A stretch of DNA of 64,000 bases from an uncultured Collinsella sp. (lineage in GTDB: Bacteria; Actinomycetota; Coriobacteriia; Coriobacteriales; Coriobacteriaceae), in contig UQPF01000005.1 of the NCBI GenBank assembly GCA_900542905.1, positions 1-64,000 of the forward strand, written 5' to 3'. A model generated the notes under the pieces. That model ran no database searches, had not been told where the DNA came from, and worked only from the letters and a program-made list of their open reading frames with translations. Shown piece after piece: positions 49,972-59,391 of the stretch (its first letter is position 1; every line of letters begins with the position of its first letter). The translations under genes were made by a program, and so were the position numbers.

Positions 49972-52209
49972 ATGGCTGATTCCAGCAAAAAGATGCAGAT
50001 CGTGTTTGCCTCGGCCGAGTGCGCACCGTTTGTGAAGACCGGTGGCCTGGGTGACGTGGCGGGCTCGCTGCCTGCGGCGCTCGTGCGCGCCGGCGCCGAA
50101 GTCATCGTGATGGTGCCCAAGTACGCCACCATCAAGGACGAGTACAAGGCGCAGATGGAGCACTTCTCCGACTTTTACGTGAGCCTGGGCTGGCGCAACG
50201 AGTACTGCGGGCTCGAGAAGCTCGAGCACGACGGCGTCACCTATATGTTCATCGACAACGAGCGCTACTTTGCGCGCGACTATCCGTACGGCTTCTTTGA
50301 TGACGGCGAGCGCTTCGCGTTCTTCTCCAAGGCCATCACCGAGAGCCTGCAGCACCTACCGGCCGGCTTTGAGTGCGACATCCTGCACTGCAACGACTGG
50401 CAGACCGCGCTGGCGCCCGTGTTCCTGCGCGAGTTCTACCAGGGCCTGCCGCTGTACGACCGCGTCAAGACCGTGTTTTCGATCCACAACGTGGCGTTCC
50501 AGGGCCAGTTTAGCGACACCGTAATGGAGGACATCCTGGGTGTGGCGCATATTCCGGCGGCCGCCTCGCAGCTGCGTTGCGACGCCTGTAGCATCAACTA
50601 CATGCTGGGCGCGCTGCGCTATGCCGACGCCATCACTACGGTGAGCCCCACCTATGCCAACGAGATCCAGACGCCCGAGTTTGGCGAGGGCCTGGACGGC
50701 GTGCTGCGCGAGCGCTCCTATGCGCTGCAGGGCATTTTGAACGGCATTGACGTGGCGGGCTTTGACCCGGCGACCGACAAGCGCATTGCCGCAAACTACA
50801 CGGTTGAGGACCGTGGGGGCAAGGCGGTGTGCAAGGCCAAGCTGCAGGAAGAGCTGGGGCTCGAGGTTCGCGACGACCGCCCGCTCATGGTGATGGTCAC
50901 GCGCCTGACGCGCCAGAAGGGCATGGACCTGGTCATGTACGCGCTCGACCGCATCCTGTCCGGCGGCGTGCAGGTGGCGGTGCTGGGCACCGGCGACCGC
51001 GACTACGAGGACGGCCTGCGCTACTTCCAGGACAAGTACCCCGGCACCATGGCTGCGCGCATCGAGTTCGATCCGGCGCTGTCGCAGCGTATGTATGCTG
51101 CCGGCGACATGTTCCTAATGCCTTCGAAGTTTGAGCCCTGCGGTCTGTCGCAGATCATCGCCATGCGCTACGGTACCCTGCCCATCGTGCGCGAGACTGG
51201 TGGCCTGAAAGACACCGTGCAGCCGTACAACGAGTTTACCGGCGAGGGCACAGGCTTCTCGTTTAGCAACTTTAACGGCGACGAGATGGGCGATGCCGTA
51301 TTCCGCGCGGCGCGTCTGTTCTGGGATAACCGCGAGGCCTGGAACCAGCTGGTCACGCAGGCCATGAGCCAGGACTTTAGCTGGACGCGCTCGGCCGATA
51401 AGTACCTGGACCTGTACTTCTTTATGCATCCGGAGATTGAGAGGCCGGTGGCTGTGGTTGAGACTGCGGCTGAGGAGCCTGTGGCGACTGATAAGGAGCC
51501 CGCTGCTGCCGAGGAGCCCAAGACTGAAGAGAAACCGGCTGCCGAGGCCGAGGTTAAGCCCGCGGCTAAGCCTGCCGCCAAGAAGACGACGACCCACAAG
51601 ACGACAGCTAAGAAGGCCACAACCACGAAGGCCGCTGCTAGCAAGACAACCGCTGCTAAGGCAACGTCCACGCGCAAGCGTACGACCGCTGCAGCCAAAA
51701 AGGCCGCCGAGGCCGAGGTCGCTCCCGAGGTAAAGGTCGAGCCCGCGGCAAAGGCTCCGGCCAAGACCTCTACCAAGAAGACGGCTGCGACCAAGACCAC
51801 GACCACCAAGAAGGCCGCGGCTACGAAGTCGACGACGACCAAGGCCGCTATGAAGACCACCACGAAGGCTGCTGCAAAGCCCGCCGTCAAGGTCGAGGAG
51901 GCGGGTGCCGAGCCCAAGACCGAGGCAAAGCCGGCCGCCAAGACCACCATGCGCAAGCGCACCACGACGACCAAGAAAACCACGACCAAGGCCGCTGCTC
52001 CCAAGGCAGAGGCTAAGGCCGAGAACAAGCCCGCAGTAAAGGACGAGCCGGCAACGAAGGCCGCCGAGGTTAAAACCGCTCCCAAGGCTAAGGCAAAGAC
52101 CGAGTCAGCCAAGGAGGCCCCGATCTCCCCCGCCACTCCGGCCGAGGAAAAGGCTCCGACCAAGAAGACATCAGTCCGCAAGGCCACGGCCACCCGCAAG
52201 CGCCGCTAG
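49972..52209 (+). CDS. glgA: Glycogen synthase (ADP-glucose) with a 250-residue Lys/Ala/Thr-rich tail
   Basis: GlgA (745 aa) extends glycogen from ADP-glucose. The catalytic part (1 to about 490) is a normal GT5 enzyme: VFASAECAPFVKTGGLGDVA near the start, FSIHNVAFQG, VTRLTRQKGMDLVMYAL and FEPCGLSQIIAMRYG. After PEIERP the protein continues for about 253 residues made almost only of Lys, Ala, Thr, Pro and Glu, with many KKT, TKKA and AAKP units, ending RKATATRKRR. This resembles bacterial histone H1-like tails and is far outside the usual length of 470-490. AGGGAG precedes the ATG. Confidence 0.95.
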   Translation: MADSSKKMQIVFASAECAPFVKTGGLGDVAGSLPAALVRAGAEVIVMVPKYATIKDEYKAQMEHFSDFYVSLGWRNEYCGLEKLEHDGVTYMFIDNERYFARDYPYGFFDDGERFAFFSKAITESLQHLPAGFECDILHCNDWQTALAPVFLREFYQGLPLYDRVKTVFSIHNVAFQGQFSDTVMEDILGVAHIPAAASQLRCDACSINYMLGALRYADAITTVSPTYANEIQTPEFGEGLDGVLRERSYALQGILNGIDVAGFDPATDKRIAANYTVEDRGGKAVCKAKLQEELGLEVRDDRPLMVMVTRLTRQKGMDLVMYALDRILSGGVQVAVLGTGDRDYEDGLRYFQDKYPGTMAARIEFDPALSQRMYAAGDMFLMPSKFEPCGLSQIIAMRYGTLPIVRETGGLKDTVQPYNEFTGEGTGFSFSNFNGDEMGDAVFRAARLFWDNREAWNQLVTQAMSQDFSWTRSADKYLDLYFFMHPEIERPVAVVETAAEEPVATDKEPAAAEEPKTEEKPAAEAEVKPAAKPAAKKTTTHKTTAKKATTTKAAASKTTAAKATSTRKRTTAAAKKAAEAEVAPEVKVEPAAKAPAKTSTKKTAATKTTTTKKAAATKSTTTKAAMKTTTKAAAKPAVKVEEAGAEPKTEAKPAAKTTMRKRTTTTKKTTTKAAAPKAEAKAENKPAVKDEPATKAAEVKTAPKAKAKTESAKEAPISPATPAEEKAPTKKTSVRKATATRKRR

Positions 52210-52247
52210 CCCACAGGCGATCCAAAACCCAATCAAACCCTAAGTAA

Positions 52248-52276
52248 GGGGCGCTCCAACCGGGCGCCCCTTCTCT
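52248..52276 (+). terminator. Terminator of the glycogen cluster
   Basis: GGGGCGC pairs with GCGCCCC over a nine-base loop and is followed by TTCTCT, 39 bases after glgA. Confidence 0.75.
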
Positions 52277-52285
52277 GTAGATAGT

Positions 52286-52330
52286 TGGTAAAACGATTTT
52301 CTAGGACAACCGTTCGCCGATGGTAAACGG
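52286..52330 (+). promoter_or_regulatory. Operator-like sites upstream of the GH13-GH77 gene
   Basis: TGGTAAAACGATTTTCTA (52286-52303) shares its left half and central CG with the sites before glgB; a second half site TGGTAAACGG lies at 52321-52330. A TATACT at 52361-52366 could be the -10, though no good -35 is found. Confidence 0.55.
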
Positions 52331-52427
52331 ATGTTGTTTATACAGCCTGTGTACAACAGATATACTTACATCCTGTGCGTAAAGCCCATGGCCCGCACGC
52401 CATGATTGTATAGAACTGGACCGTACT

Positions 52428-55400
52428 ATGAGATTGATACACAACAGCCGTCTGCCGCAGTTTCGCACTCCGTTTGGCGCTGTGACCACAGGAACTACCC
52501 TTTCGCTCTCCGTGATTCTGGAGGATGCCGATCCCGCGCAGGCAACGCTTACGCTGCGCACCTGGGTCGATGAGATCGGCGAGTCTCGGTATCCTATGAC
52601 ACACGAAGGCGACGGCATATTTACCGCAGAGCTTGAGTGCACCGAGCCCTGTCTTATCTGGTACAGCTTTATATGCAATATCGAGGGCCAGCCCGAGGTC
52701 CGCTTGGGAGCACCACAGGGACGCACCGGCGGCGAGGGCGTAACCTACGACTACGCCGAGGTGCCGTCATTCCAGGTCACCGTCTACAAACACCGTGAGG
52801 TTCGTCCCGAGTGGTACGAGCGCGGTATGGTCTACCAGATCTTCCCCGATCGCTATGCCCGCGACGAAAACTGGCGCGAGCGCACGCTTGCCGAGGTCGA
52901 AAAACCGCGAAACGGAATCCAGCGCCGCATGGTCGAGGACTGGAACGAACCGCCCGAGTACGAGCGTGCCGAAGACGGCTCCATCAAGACCTGGGATTTT
53001 TACGGCGGCTCACTCAAGGGCATCCAAAATGACCTGCCCCGCATCGCTGAGCTGGGCTTTACAGCTATCTACCTCAACCCCATATTTGAAGCCGCGAGCA
53101 ACCACCGCTACGACACCGCCGATTACACCAAGATTGATCCGATTCTGGGCACCGAACAAGACTTTACGGAGTTGTGCAAGGCGGCCGAGAAGCTGGGCAT
53201 TTCCATCATTCTGGACGGTGTGTTCAACCACACGGGCGACGATTCGATCTACTTCAACCGCTACGGCAACTACCCCGGCGTGGGCGCGTGGCAAAGCGAG
53301 GATTCGCCGTGGCGCGATGCGTTTTATTTCCACGAGGACGGCTCGTACGACTGCTGGTGGGGTGTGGGCAATATGCCCGCCATTAATGAGGGCTCCGAAC
53401 TGGTACGCGAGCGGCTCCTGGGCAAGGACGGAGTCATTCGTAAATGGCTGCGCGCCGGCGCTCACGGCTGGCGCCTCGATGTGGCCGACGAGCTTTCCGA
53501 TGACTTCCTGGCCGAGATAAAGAAGGCCGTGCTCGCCGAGAAGCCCGACGCGCTGCTGCTCGGCGAGGTCTGGGAAGATGCCTCCAACAAGATCAGCTAC
53601 GGCCATCTGCGTCGCTATCTGCAAGGCTCCGAGCTCGACTCGGCCATGGATTACCCCTTCCGCGACATGGTCATCGGCTTTTTGATGGGCTACAAAAACG
53701 CCTACCAAGCTGCCGAGGATATCGAGACCCTACGCGAGAACTATCCGCGTGAGGCCCTGTCTTGCGCGCTCAACCTGCTGTCGAGTCACGACCGTCCGCG
53801 CATTATCTCGGTGCTCGGCGGCGGGCCTGACGAGTCACAGCTGCCTGAATGCGAGCGCAGCAAGTGGCGCCTGGACGAGAACGCGATGGGCCTGGCCAAG
53901 AGCCGTTTTTGGCTCGCGACGCTCATGCAGATGACGTTCCCGGGCGTTCCCTCAATCTATTACGGCGACGAGTACGGCTTGGAGGGTCTCACCGATCCGG
54001 GTAATCGCCGCACCATGCCGACCAAGGAAGACCTGCACGACTTCGATACGTTCGCGATCGTCAAGAACGCATCTGCTGTGCGCCGTGCGCTGCCGTTTAT
54101 GATCGACGGTGAAATCAAGGCCTTCGCACTCAATGACGAGGTGCTAGCCTACAACCGTACCGGTAAAGACGGCGAGTCCGCAACCGTCATCATCAACCGC
54201 AGCCTGCGCAATTCGCATCGTGTGACGATTCCGGCGCTCGGCGAATGCGCGAGCGATGTTATTAGCGGTCACGAGTGCGAGGTCCACAACGGCACGGTCA
54301 CGCTCGATCTTTATCCGCTGGGTTCTTCGATCATCTATCACCACGCCGAGCAGCGCCTGCAGGAGCCGCTCGATCACGGTGCGGGTGTTGTGTGCCATAT
54401 CACATCGGTGCCGAGTGACGACGGCAAGCCCGGTACGATCGGCGCGCCCACGCGTCGCTTTATCGACCATCTGGCCGCCATGGGCATGCGCTACTGGCAG
54501 GTTCTCCCCGTCAACCCCACGGACTTCTTCCGCTCCCCTTACGCCGGTCCTTCGGCCTTTGCAGGCAATATCGACCTGCTGCCCGAAAGCCACGAGGAGC
54601 TGGCAGCCGACTTTGAGACCTGGAAGGCCCGAGGAGGCGAGGATGCCGATCCGCTGTACACCGCGTTTAAACATCGCAATGCCGATTGGCTCGAGAAATA
54701 CTGCGTCTACATGGCCGTTAAGAAGTACTTTGAGGGCGAGTCGCGCCATGATTGGCCGGCAGATGTCGCGCGCTACAACGAGCATCTGATCGACGACAAA
54801 CGCTTCCACGACGAGGCCGAGCTTCAGGCGTACATGCAGTACCGCTTTGACCTGGCTTGGTGTGAGCTCATGAACTATGCGCACAAGAAAGGAATCGAGG
54901 TTATCGGCGATATTCCCATGTACGTGTCCGACGATTCGGCCGACGCGTGGAGCGAGCCCGAGAACTTCTGGCTGTCCGATACCGGCAAGGCGATTGAGAT
55001 TTCCGGTGCGCCGCCCGACAACTTTGCTCCCGAGGGCCAGTTGTGGGGCAACCCGACGTTCCGCTGGGACCACATGAAGCAGAACGGCTATAGCTGGTGG
55101 ATGGATCGCCTGCGTCGTGCGTTTTCGCTCTATGATCGCGTACGCCTGGATCACTTCCTGGGCTTCCACAGCTACTTCAGTATCCCCGCAGGCAAGGCTT
55201 GCGCCGAAGGTCGTTGGCTGGCGGGACCGGGCAAGGACCTATTCCAGACCGCCTATGACGAGCTGGGTCCGCTCAACTTTATCGCCGAGGACCTGGGCTA
55301 TTTGACGCCCGGTGTTCGAGCCATGGCTTCGACCTGCGGCTTCCCCGGCATGGACGTGCTGGAGTTTAGCGACTACGACGTTCGTTGCGGTGTGCATCCC

Positions 55401-55724
55401 ACGCCCGGCAAGATCCTGTACACCTCAACGCACGATACGTCGACGCTGGCCGGCTGGTGTACGCGTTCCTTTGCGGGCGGCGATGAACCGAGCGGTGTTG
55501 AGGTGGCGGCCAAGCTGATGAGCGACGCGCTGGCAAGCGACGCTCCCCTGGTGATGATGCCGCTGCAGGATGTCCTGGGGCTTGGCGACGACGCGCGCAT
55601 GAACGTTCCGGGCGTGGCCACGGGCAACTGGACCTGGCAGGCTGACGAGGCAGACATTGCAGCCGCCGAGAACAAAACCGCACAGCTCCTGCGCAACACT
55701 CATAGATTCTGGGGCGAAGCGTGA
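52428..55724 (+). CDS. Fused GH13 alpha-glucan hydrolase and GH77 4-alpha-glucanotransferase
   Basis: A single 1098-aa frame encodes two enzymes. Residues 1 to about 640 are a neopullulanase-like GH13 protein with an N-terminal beta domain, YQIFPDRYARDENW, DGVFNHTG, the nucleophile GWRLDVADEL (about 350), acid LLGEVWED (about 380) and LLSSHDRPRI. From about 645 it is a complete MalQ: FRSPYAGPSAFAGNIDLLP, IGDIPMYVSDDSADAW, VRLDHFLGF, FIAEDLGYLTPGV and THDTSTLAGW. Together they would trim and rebuild alpha-glucans. No clear ribosome site precedes the ATG. The frame is open throughout. Confidence 0.93.
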   Translation: MRLIHNSRLPQFRTPFGAVTTGTTLSLSVILEDADPAQATLTLRTWVDEIGESRYPMTHEGDGIFTAELECTEPCLIWYSFICNIEGQPEVRLGAPQGRTGGEGVTYDYAEVPSFQVTVYKHREVRPEWYERGMVYQIFPDRYARDENWRERTLAEVEKPRNGIQRRMVEDWNEPPEYERAEDGSIKTWDFYGGSLKGIQNDLPRIAELGFTAIYLNPIFEAASNHRYDTADYTKIDPILGTEQDFTELCKAAEKLGISIILDGVFNHTGDDSIYFNRYGNYPGVGAWQSEDSPWRDAFYFHEDGSYDCWWGVGNMPAINEGSELVRERLLGKDGVIRKWLRAGAHGWRLDVADELSDDFLAEIKKAVLAEKPDALLLGEVWEDASNKISYGHLRRYLQGSELDSAMDYPFRDMVIGFLMGYKNAYQAAEDIETLRENYPREALSCALNLLSSHDRPRIISVLGGGPDESQLPECERSKWRLDENAMGLAKSRFWLATLMQMTFPGVPSIYYGDEYGLEGLTDPGNRRTMPTKEDLHDFDTFAIVKNASAVRRALPFMIDGEIKAFALNDEVLAYNRTGKDGESATVIINRSLRNSHRVTIPALGECASDVISGHECEVHNGTVTLDLYPLGSSIIYHHAEQRLQEPLDHGAGVVCHITSVPSDDGKPGTIGAPTRRFIDHLAAMGMRYWQVLPVNPTDFFRSPYAGPSAFAGNIDLLPESHEELAADFETWKARGGEDADPLYTAFKHRNADWLEKYCVYMAVKKYFEGESRHDWPADVARYNEHLIDDKRFHDEAELQAYMQYRFDLAWCELMNYAHKKGIEVIGDIPMYVSDDSADAWSEPENFWLSDTGKAIEISGAPPDNFAPEGQLWGNPTFRWDHMKQNGYSWWMDRLRRAFSLYDRVRLDHFLGFHSYFSIPAGKACAEGRWLAGPGKDLFQTAYDELGPLNFIAEDLGYLTPGVRAMASTCGFPGMDVLEFSDYDVRCGVHPTPGKILYTSTHDTSTLAGWCTRSFAGGDEPSGVEVAAKLMSDALASDAPLVMMPLQDVLGLGDDARMNVPGVATGNWTWQADEADIAAAENKTAQLLRNTHRFWGEA

Positions 55725-55768
55725 TAAAACCCCCGATATAGGGTACAGTTACAGACGTTTGAATTTTT

Positions 55769-55795
55769 GCGGGCAGAGTAATCTGCCCGCTTTGT
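55769..55795 (+). terminator. Terminator after the GH13-GH77 gene
   Basis: GCGGGCAG pairs with CTGCCCGC over six bases, followed by TTTGTG and preceded by TTTTT on the same strand. It lies just upstream of the FmdB-like gene's ribosome site. Confidence 0.6.
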
Positions 55796-55812
55796 GCTGA
55801 AAAGGAAGTATT

Positions 55813-56049
55813 ATGGCGCGCTACGATTACAAGTGCTCGAGCTGCGGCAACGTGTTTGAGGTTGAGCATCCCATGTCCGAGACTCCCGAGGTCGTGTGCC
55901 CCAGCTGCGGTGCCCCGGCGGCCAAGACATTCTCGGCCAGCGGCATTAAATTTGAGGGCAGCGGTTTCTACAACACCGACCAGCGAAGCGGCGGCTCCAG
56001 CACCAACGCCACGAGCGGCTGCTGCGCCAACTGCCCGCATAGCCACTAG
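55813..56049 (+). CDS. FmdB family zinc-ribbon protein
   Basis: A 78-aa protein with the FmdB zinc ribbon at its start: YDYKCSSCGNVFEVEHPM and VVCPSCGAPA provide four cysteines. The Gly/Ser/Asn-rich C-terminus ends in a second cluster of cysteines and histidines (CCANCPHSH), which could also bind metal. Members are called regulatory proteins because of one fmd operon, but the general role is unknown. AAAGGAAG precedes the ATG. Confidence 0.88.
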   Translation: MARYDYKCSSCGNVFEVEHPMSETPEVVCPSCGAPAAKTFSASGIKFEGSGFYNTDQRSGGSSTNATSGCCANCPHSH

Positions 56050-56059
56050 AAACAACGCG

Positions 56060-56096
56060 GCCCCACGATCAACATCGATCGCGGGGCTATTTCTTT
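56060..56096 (+). terminator. Terminator of the FmdB-like gene
   Basis: GCCCCACGATC pairs with GATCGCGGGGC (one mismatch) and is followed by the T-rich TATTTCTTT. Confidence 0.75.
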
Positions 56097-56116
56097 GCGC
56101 TAAAGGTGGCTCTATG

Positions 56117-56183
56117 AGTTGCGGTGAAATAAGGACTTTTTGGCGGGTAGATGCCGCTATTCAATCCCTATTTCACCGCAACT
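56117..56183. repeat. Long inverted repeat between converging genes
   Basis: The arms 56117-56135 and 56165-56183 pair over 19 bp with one mismatch (core AGTTGCGGTGAAATA) around a 29-base loop. It lies between the ends of the FmdB-like gene and rsmB. Confidence 0.8.
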
Positions 56184-56189
56184 TAGTAG

Positions 56190-57590
56190 TTACTTGCGAA
56201 TCAGGCGGGCGCAGAAGTGGCCGTCGTAGGAGTCGGCGTTTACCGGCACGCTTTGGAAGAGGCCTTGATCGTTCTGGCGTACGGATACGAGTTTCTTGGC
56301 CTGATCGAACTCAGGGAGTTGCAGAATCTGCGCCTCGGAGAGCGGCGCCACGCTAAAGCCGGCACCCTCGGGAGAAGCAAGGAACGCGTCCACCACCTGT
56401 GTGTTCTCCTCGTCGAAGACCGAGCACGTCGCATAGATGAGCTCGCCGCCGGCAGCTACGCGCGCAGCAGCCTCTTTGAGCATCGTCAGCTGCAGCTTGG
56501 GCAGCTCGCACGTGACGTCACGCTCGGTCAGGCGCCACGGGATCTCGGGATGACGACGCATGGTTCCGGTGCCAGAGCACGGTGCATCGATAAAGACCGT
56601 GTCGAACTTAACCGGCTTGCCAAGCATGGCATCAAACGATGTGAGCACCTCATCAAGCTCGCAGGCATCACCCGAAACCGTACGAACGCCCTGAATACCG
56701 GCCTTATGAAGGCGAGCGAGATTCAGATCGCACTTGCGATCATGCAGATCGAGCGCCGTATGCTGACGCTCATAGCCGGCGCGCTTGGCCTGGCACATCA
56801 TCACATAGGTCTTGGTACCGCGACCGGCACCAATCTCAAGGCAGCTTCCGGGGCGCGTGGCTGCCGTGGCGATGAGCTGGGCGTTGAGATCAGATGCCAC
56901 CGCGGCAGCACGCTCAAACACACCCGAAGCAACGGTAACCTGGGCATCAACCGGGGCATGGCAGCCCGGGAAGACAGGCGCCACAAGCTGCGAGATATAC
57001 GGATCGGTCTTGGTCGCAAAGGCGTTCTCATGCAGGGCCAGCGGCGCGGGGGCCAGATTGCCGGCAAAGTTAAGCGCACCCTCAGGCGTGTCGAACGATG
57101 CCATAATGCGAGCGCACAGCCAACGCGGTAAACCCATCAGGCGCGACAGACGAACCAAGCGTCGTCGAGACTCATCCACATCGGACGCAGTGGCAAAGTC
57201 CTCAACGTTATCCGCGACCTTATGCAGCACGGCATTGGCCAAACCGGCGGCGGACTTAGCACCGCTGCGTACCAGCTCAACACCCTGACTTACGGCAACG
57301 CGACCAGGCGTATGCAGGTAAAGCATCTCGAAGGCCGAGATACGAAGCGCCATGCGCACACGCGGCGCAACCTTTTTAGGCTTATCGAGAAACTGATCGA
57401 GCAGTTCGTCCAAAATACCTTGTGTGGCGGCCACGCCAAGCGCCAAGCGAGCTGCAAAAGCGGAATCACGCTGGTCAATAGCCTTGGCCGAAGCACGGGA
57501 CGAGAGCACGTCACGCGCGTACATGCCGCGGCGATCGGCCTCCATCAGCACATCGAGCGCAAGCTTGCGCGCGGGAGACAGCTTGCTCAT
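56190..57590 (-). CDS. rsmB: 16S rRNA (cytosine-C5) methyltransferase RsmB/Sun
   Basis: A 466-aa enzyme with an N-terminal NusB-like RNA-binding domain (about 1-140) and a SAM-dependent methyltransferase domain: CLEIGAGRGTKTYVMM, the motif IV DAPCSGTGTMRRHPEIPW and the motif VI YATCSVFDEENTQVV, giving the two family cysteines. It should methylate C967 of 16S rRNA. The ATG at 57590 overlaps the fmt stop as ATGA; fmt and rsmB are a common pair. Confidence 0.95.
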   Translation of the reverse strand: MSKLSPARKLALDVLMEADRRGMYARDVLSSRASAKAIDQRDSAFAARLALGVAATQGILDELLDQFLDKPKKVAPRVRMALRISAFEMLYLHTPGRVAVSQGVELVRSGAKSAAGLANAVLHKVADNVEDFATASDVDESRRRLVRLSRLMGLPRWLCARIMASFDTPEGALNFAGNLAPAPLALHENAFATKTDPYISQLVAPVFPGCHAPVDAQVTVASGVFERAAAVASDLNAQLIATAATRPGSCLEIGAGRGTKTYVMMCQAKRAGYERQHTALDLHDRKCDLNLARLHKAGIQGVRTVSGDACELDEVLTSFDAMLGKPVKFDTVFIDAPCSGTGTMRRHPEIPWRLTERDVTCELPKLQLTMLKEAAARVAAGGELIYATCSVFDEENTQVVDAFLASPEGAGFSVAPLSEAQILQLPEFDQAKKLVSVRQNDQGLFQSVPVNADSYDGHFCARLIRK

Positions 57591-58507
57591 GACAGAACAC
57601 CCCACGAAAGATTGGCGCCTTGCAGCCCAGCAGCCCAAGCAGAAGCGGCCATAGCACGCTTGCCATCGGGCTTAACCTCGAGCAACTCAACCGTGCCATC
57701 GGAAAGACCAAGGTAAACACGCTTGGCCTTAACGAGAACCTGACCCTCGCCAAGCGACACATCAGCCGGCGCAGCATCGAGCACGCGCACGGTCTTGCCG
57801 GCAATCACGCAACGAGCAGGCGCGGTATCGGACGAGGCCAGCACATGACGCACGCAATCAAGCGCCGCCATTTGCGGATCCAGGCGCATCTCCTGCTTGG
57901 AAATCTTGGCAGCATGAGTGACGAGCGACTCATCCTGCTCAGTCCAAACAGCCGAGCCATCGGCAAGCGAGGGAAGAGTATCGGCAAGCAGTTTGCCGCC
58001 AAGCTCACCAAGCTCCATGGTCAGCGCCTCGGCATGCTTACCGGCAACCGAGATCGAGGCCTGGGCACAATAAGCGCCGGTATCAACGCCATGTCCAATA
58101 CGCATAATAGAAACGCCAGCAACCTCATCACCAGCGAGAATCGCACGCTGAATAGGAGCAGCCCCACGCCAACGAGGCAGCAAGGACGCATGAACATTCA
58201 CGATACCGAGCGGCGCCATATGCAGCACCTCATCGGGCAAAATGCAGCCATAGGCAGCCACGCAGAAAATATCCGCCTGGGCAGCCTGAAGCGCCTCAAC
58301 AACCTCAGGCGTCATACGATTAGCCTCAATGACCGGCAACCCAAGCTCAAGCGCCTTGGCTTTAACAGGAGACGACTCCAGCTTCTTACCACGCCCACGA
58401 ACAGCATCAGGACGAGTAACAACAAGCGCAATCTCGTTCCCAGCCTCAACAAGCGAAGTCAGCGAAGGCACAGCAAAATCAGGCGTACCCATAAACACAA
58501 TACGCAT
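57587..58507 (-). CDS. fmt: Methionyl-tRNA formyltransferase
   Basis: A 306-aa enzyme formylating initiator Met-tRNA from 10-formyl-tetrahydrofolate. RIVFMGTPDFAVPSL is at 2-16, followed by the catalytic-site CVAAYGCILPDEVL, the folate-binding HASLLPRWRGAAPIQ and GVSIMRIGHGVDTG. The C-terminal OB-like domain is present. GAGGAG lies about ten bases upstream. It pairs with rsmB and with def 330 bases away, a typical translation-initiation set. Confidence 0.96.
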   Translation of the reverse strand: MRIVFMGTPDFAVPSLTSLVEAGNEIALVVTRPDAVRGRGKKLESSPVKAKALELGLPVIEANRMTPEVVEALQAAQADIFCVAAYGCILPDEVLHMAPLGIVNVHASLLPRWRGAAPIQRAILAGDEVAGVSIMRIGHGVDTGAYCAQASISVAGKHAEALTMELGELGGKLLADTLPSLADGSAVWTEQDESLVTHAAKISKQEMRLDPQMAALDCVRHVLASSDTAPARCVIAGKTVRVLDAAPADVSLGEGQVLVKAKRVYLGLSDGTVELLEVKPDGKRAMAASAWAAGLQGANLSWGVLS

Positions 58508-58726
58508 AAAAGTTAGTCTCCTCTCAATAACGAGCCGAGACGGCTACAAAAGAAGCGCTCCAGGTCGCAAACGCACCCAGCCGCCAGAACAGTCCAACAA
58601 AAACAAATATACCCAAAACCAAAGAAAGAGCCGCAATAAAAGCAGCTCCCTCTCAACAAAGACTATCAGCGAAGACGCCCCTCCCTGGCCCAACGGCACC
58701 CGGGCGAACCGAGCCAGAACAACGCA
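58508..58726. other. Gene-free region upstream of fmt
   Basis: No coding region is supported. The minus strand has an AT-rich part (about 58590-58630) that could hold the fmt promoter, but no convincing hexamer pair was found. Confidence 0.5.
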
Positions 58727-58828
58727 GTCCCCGGTGCTGAGCGCCCACATATCGTCCCGCGCGCAGTTTCGCAGCAAAGCGAGAATGTTTGAGCACGGGA
58801 TGATATGTGGGCGCTCAGCACCGGGGAC
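58727..58828. repeat. 33-bp inverted repeat between def and fmt
   Basis: The arms 58727-58759 and 58796-58828 are complementary over 33 bases with one mismatch (ends GTCCCCGGTGCTGAGC), around a 36-base loop. The inner arm ends eight bases before the def stop codon region. Confidence 0.85.
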
Positions 58829-58836
58829 GGTGGGAC

Positions 58837-59373
58837 CTACTCCGTCTCACCCGGTCGAGCGCCGCGGGCCAGGGCGTCCTGGTACTCCTTGACTGCCTTG
58901 ATCCTCTGCATCGGCTTCAGTCGCTCAAACATGGTATTGCCATGCAGGTGATCGATCTCGTGCTGCAAGCACACGCAGAACAGATCGCCCGTAGCCTCAT
59001 AGCGAATCAGGTTGGCGTCAAGGTCGTACGCCTCGACGACGACATGGTCGGGACGCTCGATCTCGCAGCTAATGCCGGGGATGGACAGGCAGCCCTCGCT
59101 AAACGGCACCAGATGGTCGCTCTGCTCAACAATGACGGGGTTAATGAGCACGTAGGGGTCATAGTCGTTCTTGTCGCTGTAGTCGCAGTCGATGGTGACG
59201 AGCTGAATGAGCTCGCCGATCTGCGGGGCAGCTAGGCCGCAACCGCCGTTCTCGAACATCATCTTCTTCATCTTCTCGGCAAGCGCCTCGATCGCCGGGG
59301 TGATCTCCTCAATGACAGCGCACTCCTGGCGCAGACGAGGGTCGGGCGACAGTACGATTCCGTTGGCTTCCAT
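58837..59373 (-). CDS. def: Peptide deformylase
   Basis: A 178-aa metalloenzyme removing the formyl group from nascent proteins. The three family motifs are intact: GCGLAAPQIG, EGCLSIP (metal Cys) and LQHEIDHLHG (metal His pair and catalytic Glu). The ATG at 59373 was chosen because AAAGG lies six bases upstream; the ATG two codons earlier is too close to it. Confidence 0.96.
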   Translation of the reverse strand: MEANGIVLSPDPRLRQECAVIEEITPAIEALAEKMKKMMFENGGCGLAAPQIGELIQLVTIDCDYSDKNDYDPYVLINPVIVEQSDHLVPFSEGCLSIPGISCEIERPDHVVVEAYDLDANLIRYEATGDLFCVCLQHEIDHLHGNTMFERLKPMQRIKAVKEYQDALARGARPGETE

Positions 59374-59391
59374 GGCCATCCTTTCGGGTTG

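Noticed and set aside
51168..52199. A 343-codon minus-strand frame rich in Ala, Val and Leu opposite the glgA tail.
   Set aside because: The hydrophobic look comes from reading the complement of Lys/Thr/Ala codons. The plus-strand frame is continuous with the GT5 domain.
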